This document shows, piece after piece, positions 7,055 to 8,433 of a stretch of DNA of 8,433 nucleotides. Position 1 is the stretch's first letter. Each line of letters opens with the position of its first letter. The position numbers were made by a program, and so were the translations under genes. Source of the stretch: an uncultured Planctomycetaceae bacterium. Lineage in GTDB: Bacteria; Planctomycetota; Planctomycetia; Pirellulales; Pirellulaceae. The DNA lies in assembly GCA_903921945.1 (NCBI GenBank), contig CAIXSC010000986.1:1-8433 (forward strand), read 5' to 3'. Below the pieces are notes generated by a model that worked only from the letters and a program-made list of their open reading frames with translations, was not told where the DNA came from and made no database searches.

Positions 7055-7103
7055 CGAGCGGCATGGGCGACGGCGTTCCCATCCTTTCTTCCGCGTGACA
7101 CGC

Positions 7104-8433
7104 ATGGACGGCGCCGGCGCTCGTGCATTCCGTTCGCCGGCCTTGGTCCGCGTGCTGGTGGGAGTCGCCTGCCTCCTATACGCCGGCCTGTTCGGCGCCG
7201 CCGCCAGCCACTCGCAGTGGCTCGTCTATCCGCTGATTCCCGATGAAGTCGTGCTTTCGACGTTCGGCGGCGGCCAACTTGAGTTCGCCTTGCTCGATCG
7301 GCTACCCGCCGCCACGCTGGCCGCTGCCGCCGCCGTCATTAGCCAAGGAATCGGTTTCGCTGGCCTGACCGCCCTTCGACTCCAGTTGGAATTGGGGCGC
7401 GGCGAGCGGATTGGGATAGCGTTCGCGGTCGGGCTAAGCACGCTGTCGGCGTGGACTCTAGCGATCGGAACGCTCGTAGGACTGTCCGCCGAATGGCTGG
7501 TCTTGGCCCCGCCAACACTTGTCGCGATCGTCGGCTGGTGGTGCGAGTTCCGTCGACTTCGCCGAATGAGCGGCGCGGGGATGATGGCCTCCTCTTGGTG
7601 GCGGTGGAGCTGGCTGCCATTCGCCGCGATCGTGTTGCTTGGCGCGATCCTGCCACCCTGGGAATTCGATGTGCTGGAGTATCACCTGCAGGTTCCGAAG
7701 GAGTGGCATCAAGCGGGGCGCATCGGACACCTGTCGCACAACGTCTATGGCAACATGCCGCTGGGAGCGGAGTTGGCGGCGCTGTGGTCGATGACGCTCG
7801 CCACCGGCGACGAGTCATGGTTTCATGGAGCGCTCGCGGGCAAAGTTCTGATCGGTCTCTTTACGGTCAGCGTGGCGGTGGCGTTGGGTTCGGTCGCGAC
7901 CCGCGAAGCGGGGCCTCGGGCCGGCGCGTTCGCGAGTGTTCTGTTTCTTTCCACGCCCTGGATACTGCACACGACCATGGCCGGCTTGGTCGACGGTGTG
8001 CTCGCGGGCTACACACTGTTCGCCTTTCACGCCTGGCATCGCGCGCGGGCGGCACTGTCGAAACCGATCTCGTCATCGACAGTGTCGTCACTTGTGTCTT
8101 CGACAGTGTCGTCGCTTGCGGCTTCGCCTGCGTCGTCGCCTGCGTCGTCGACTACGTCTTCGCTCGTGTCGTCGCCTACGTTTTGCTCGACATCATCGCT
8201 TGGCTGGCTGACGCTGGCTGGATGGATGGCAGGGGCGGCGGCGGCGACAAAGTACACAGGCGTTGTGTTCGCATTGCTACCGATCGCCGTGGCGATTGTG
8301 GTCGAGCCCTGGTTAGCCGGATGGCGAACCCGACGAGCCGCCGCGCTGAACGAACCGGCTCATCGCGACCGACATCGCGGTGACCCGCCGCGCGTTCCGT
8401 TTTTCAGCCGACGATCGATGGGTGCGCCGTTGA
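7104..8433 (+). CDS. Multi-pass membrane protein, GT-C glycosyltransferase-like, partial at right edge
   Basis: The frame from ATG 7104 stays open to the end of the window (443 residues), so the gene continues outside it. Hydrophobic segments lie near residues 15-35, 68-90, 103-147, 168-185, 245-263, 272-312, 366-382 and 387-405. Between the fourth and fifth is a loop with EFDVLEYHLQVPKEW (187-201) and HNVYGNMPLGAE (212-223). The Asp/Glu-Tyr-His motif resembles the catalytic acidic loop of GT-C enzymes (PMT/ArnT/GT39-like), which move sugars from polyprenyl carriers on the outer membrane face. ATKYTG (381-386) resembles a motif found in such planctomycete proteins. A Ser-rich repeat (325-364) interrupts the loop between two helices. 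No good ribosome binding site precedes the ATG, and an in-frame GTG at 7095 is an alternative start. The membrane topology is sure; the transferase role is likely but not proven. Confidence 0.85.
   Translation, partial: MDGAGARAFRSPALVRVLVGVACLLYAGLFGAAASHSQWLVYPLIPDEVVLSTFGGGQLEFALLDRLPAATLAAAAAVISQGIGFAGLTALRLQLELGRGERIGIAFAVGLSTLSAWTLAIGTLVGLSAEWLVLAPPTLVAIVGWWCEFRRLRRMSGAGMMASSWWRWSWLPFAAIVLLGAILPPWEFDVLEYHLQVPKEWHQAGRIGHLSHNVYGNMPLGAELAALWSMTLATGDESWFHGALAGKVLIGLFTVSVAVALGSVATREAGPRAGAFASVLFLSTPWILHTTMAGLVDGVLAGYTLFAFHAWHRARAALSKPISSSTVSSLVSSTVSSLAASPASSPASSTTSSLVSSPTFCSTSSLGWLTLAGWMAGAAAATKYTGVVFALLPIAVAIVVEPWLAGWRTRRAAALNEPAHRDRHRGDPPRVPFFSRRSMGAPL
8076..8195 (+). repeat. Five 24-base tandem repeats encoding a Ser-rich loop
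   Basis: Units start at 8076, 8100, 8124, 8148 and 8172. In the membrane-protein frame each encodes eight residues: STVSSLVS, then STVSSLAA, then SPASSPAS, then STTSSLVS, then SPTFCSTS. Nearly every unit opens with TCG and has TCG/TCT again at the fourth codon, so a 12-base sub-period is also visible. Units 1 and 2 are the most alike and unit 5 is the most worn. The array lies between the transmembrane helices at 293-312 and 366-382. Confidence 0.8.

Noticed and set aside
6154..7098. A 314-codon open frame on the plus strand opposite the DapA-like gene
   Set aside because: It mirrors the lyase, which has all its catalytic motifs, a promoter and a ribosome binding site; the plus-strand product has no recognisable family.
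8076..8195. Possible CRISPR-like array
   Set aside because: Units are contiguous without spacers and keep the reading frame of a membrane protein; it is a coding tandem repeat.
8027..8257. An acidic Asp/Glu-rich minus-strand ORF over the Ser repeat
   Set aside because: Low-complexity antisense reading of TCG/GTG repeats; no start signal and no independent support.
7451..8383. A 310-codon plus-strand frame overlapping the membrane-protein gene
   Set aside because: Its apparent Val/Cys-rich hydrophobic stretch is only the 24-base repeat read in another frame; the frame from 7104 has the conserved loop motifs and regular transmembrane helices.

Overview
The window looks like part of a planctomycete chromosome. 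The strongest evidence is a large secreted protein that combines a planctomycete cytochrome domain (PSCyt1) with DUF1549 and DUF1553, followed by a DUF1501 protein with a twin-arginine signal. This pair is a hallmark of Planctomycetota and a few related phyla. The DNA is GC-rich and the gene starts carry purine-rich Shine-Dalgarno sequences. Placement in Pirellulales or a neighbouring order is inference only.

Layout. Positions 1-436 (minus strand) hold the N-terminal half of an Rpn/PD-(D/E)XK transposase-type nuclease, which appears to be cut short by a nonsense codon. A gap of about 290 bases follows, with a small leader ORF on the minus strand and a candidate promoter for the plus strand. 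Positions 723-5797 (plus strand) are a two-gene operon: a cytochrome/DUF1549/DUF1553 protein of about 1190 residues, then the DUF1501 protein 44 bases later. The convergent gap 5798-5970 contains two diverged copies of a 36-base repeat and two hairpins, one of which could terminate the minus-strand gene. Positions 5971-6990 (minus strand) encode a DapA/NanA-type aldolase-lyase with a clear promoter and ribosome binding site. Divergent from it, an open frame runs from 7104 off the right edge. It encodes a multi-pass membrane protein resembling GT-C glycosyltransferases, and its frame has no stop inside the window.

How the genes may work together. The two operon proteins should both be exported (Sec and Tat) and probably act together in the periplasm. 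One carries haem and a lectin-like head between coiled coils; the other has an alkaline-phosphatase-like metal site. Their substrate is not known. The aldolase is probably cytosolic and acts on a 2-keto-3-deoxy sugar acid or similar compound rather than in lysine synthesis, because the arginine used by true DapA is absent. The membrane protein is a separate divergent unit.

The least ordinary material is a set of short in-frame tandem repeats: 24 bases x2 in a signal peptide, 15 bases x5 in a proline linker and 24 bases x5 in a membrane-protein loop. The 36-base intergenic repeat and the interrupted nuclease gene also stand out. I did not find a convincing new defence system, CRISPR array, RNA gene or complete mobile element.
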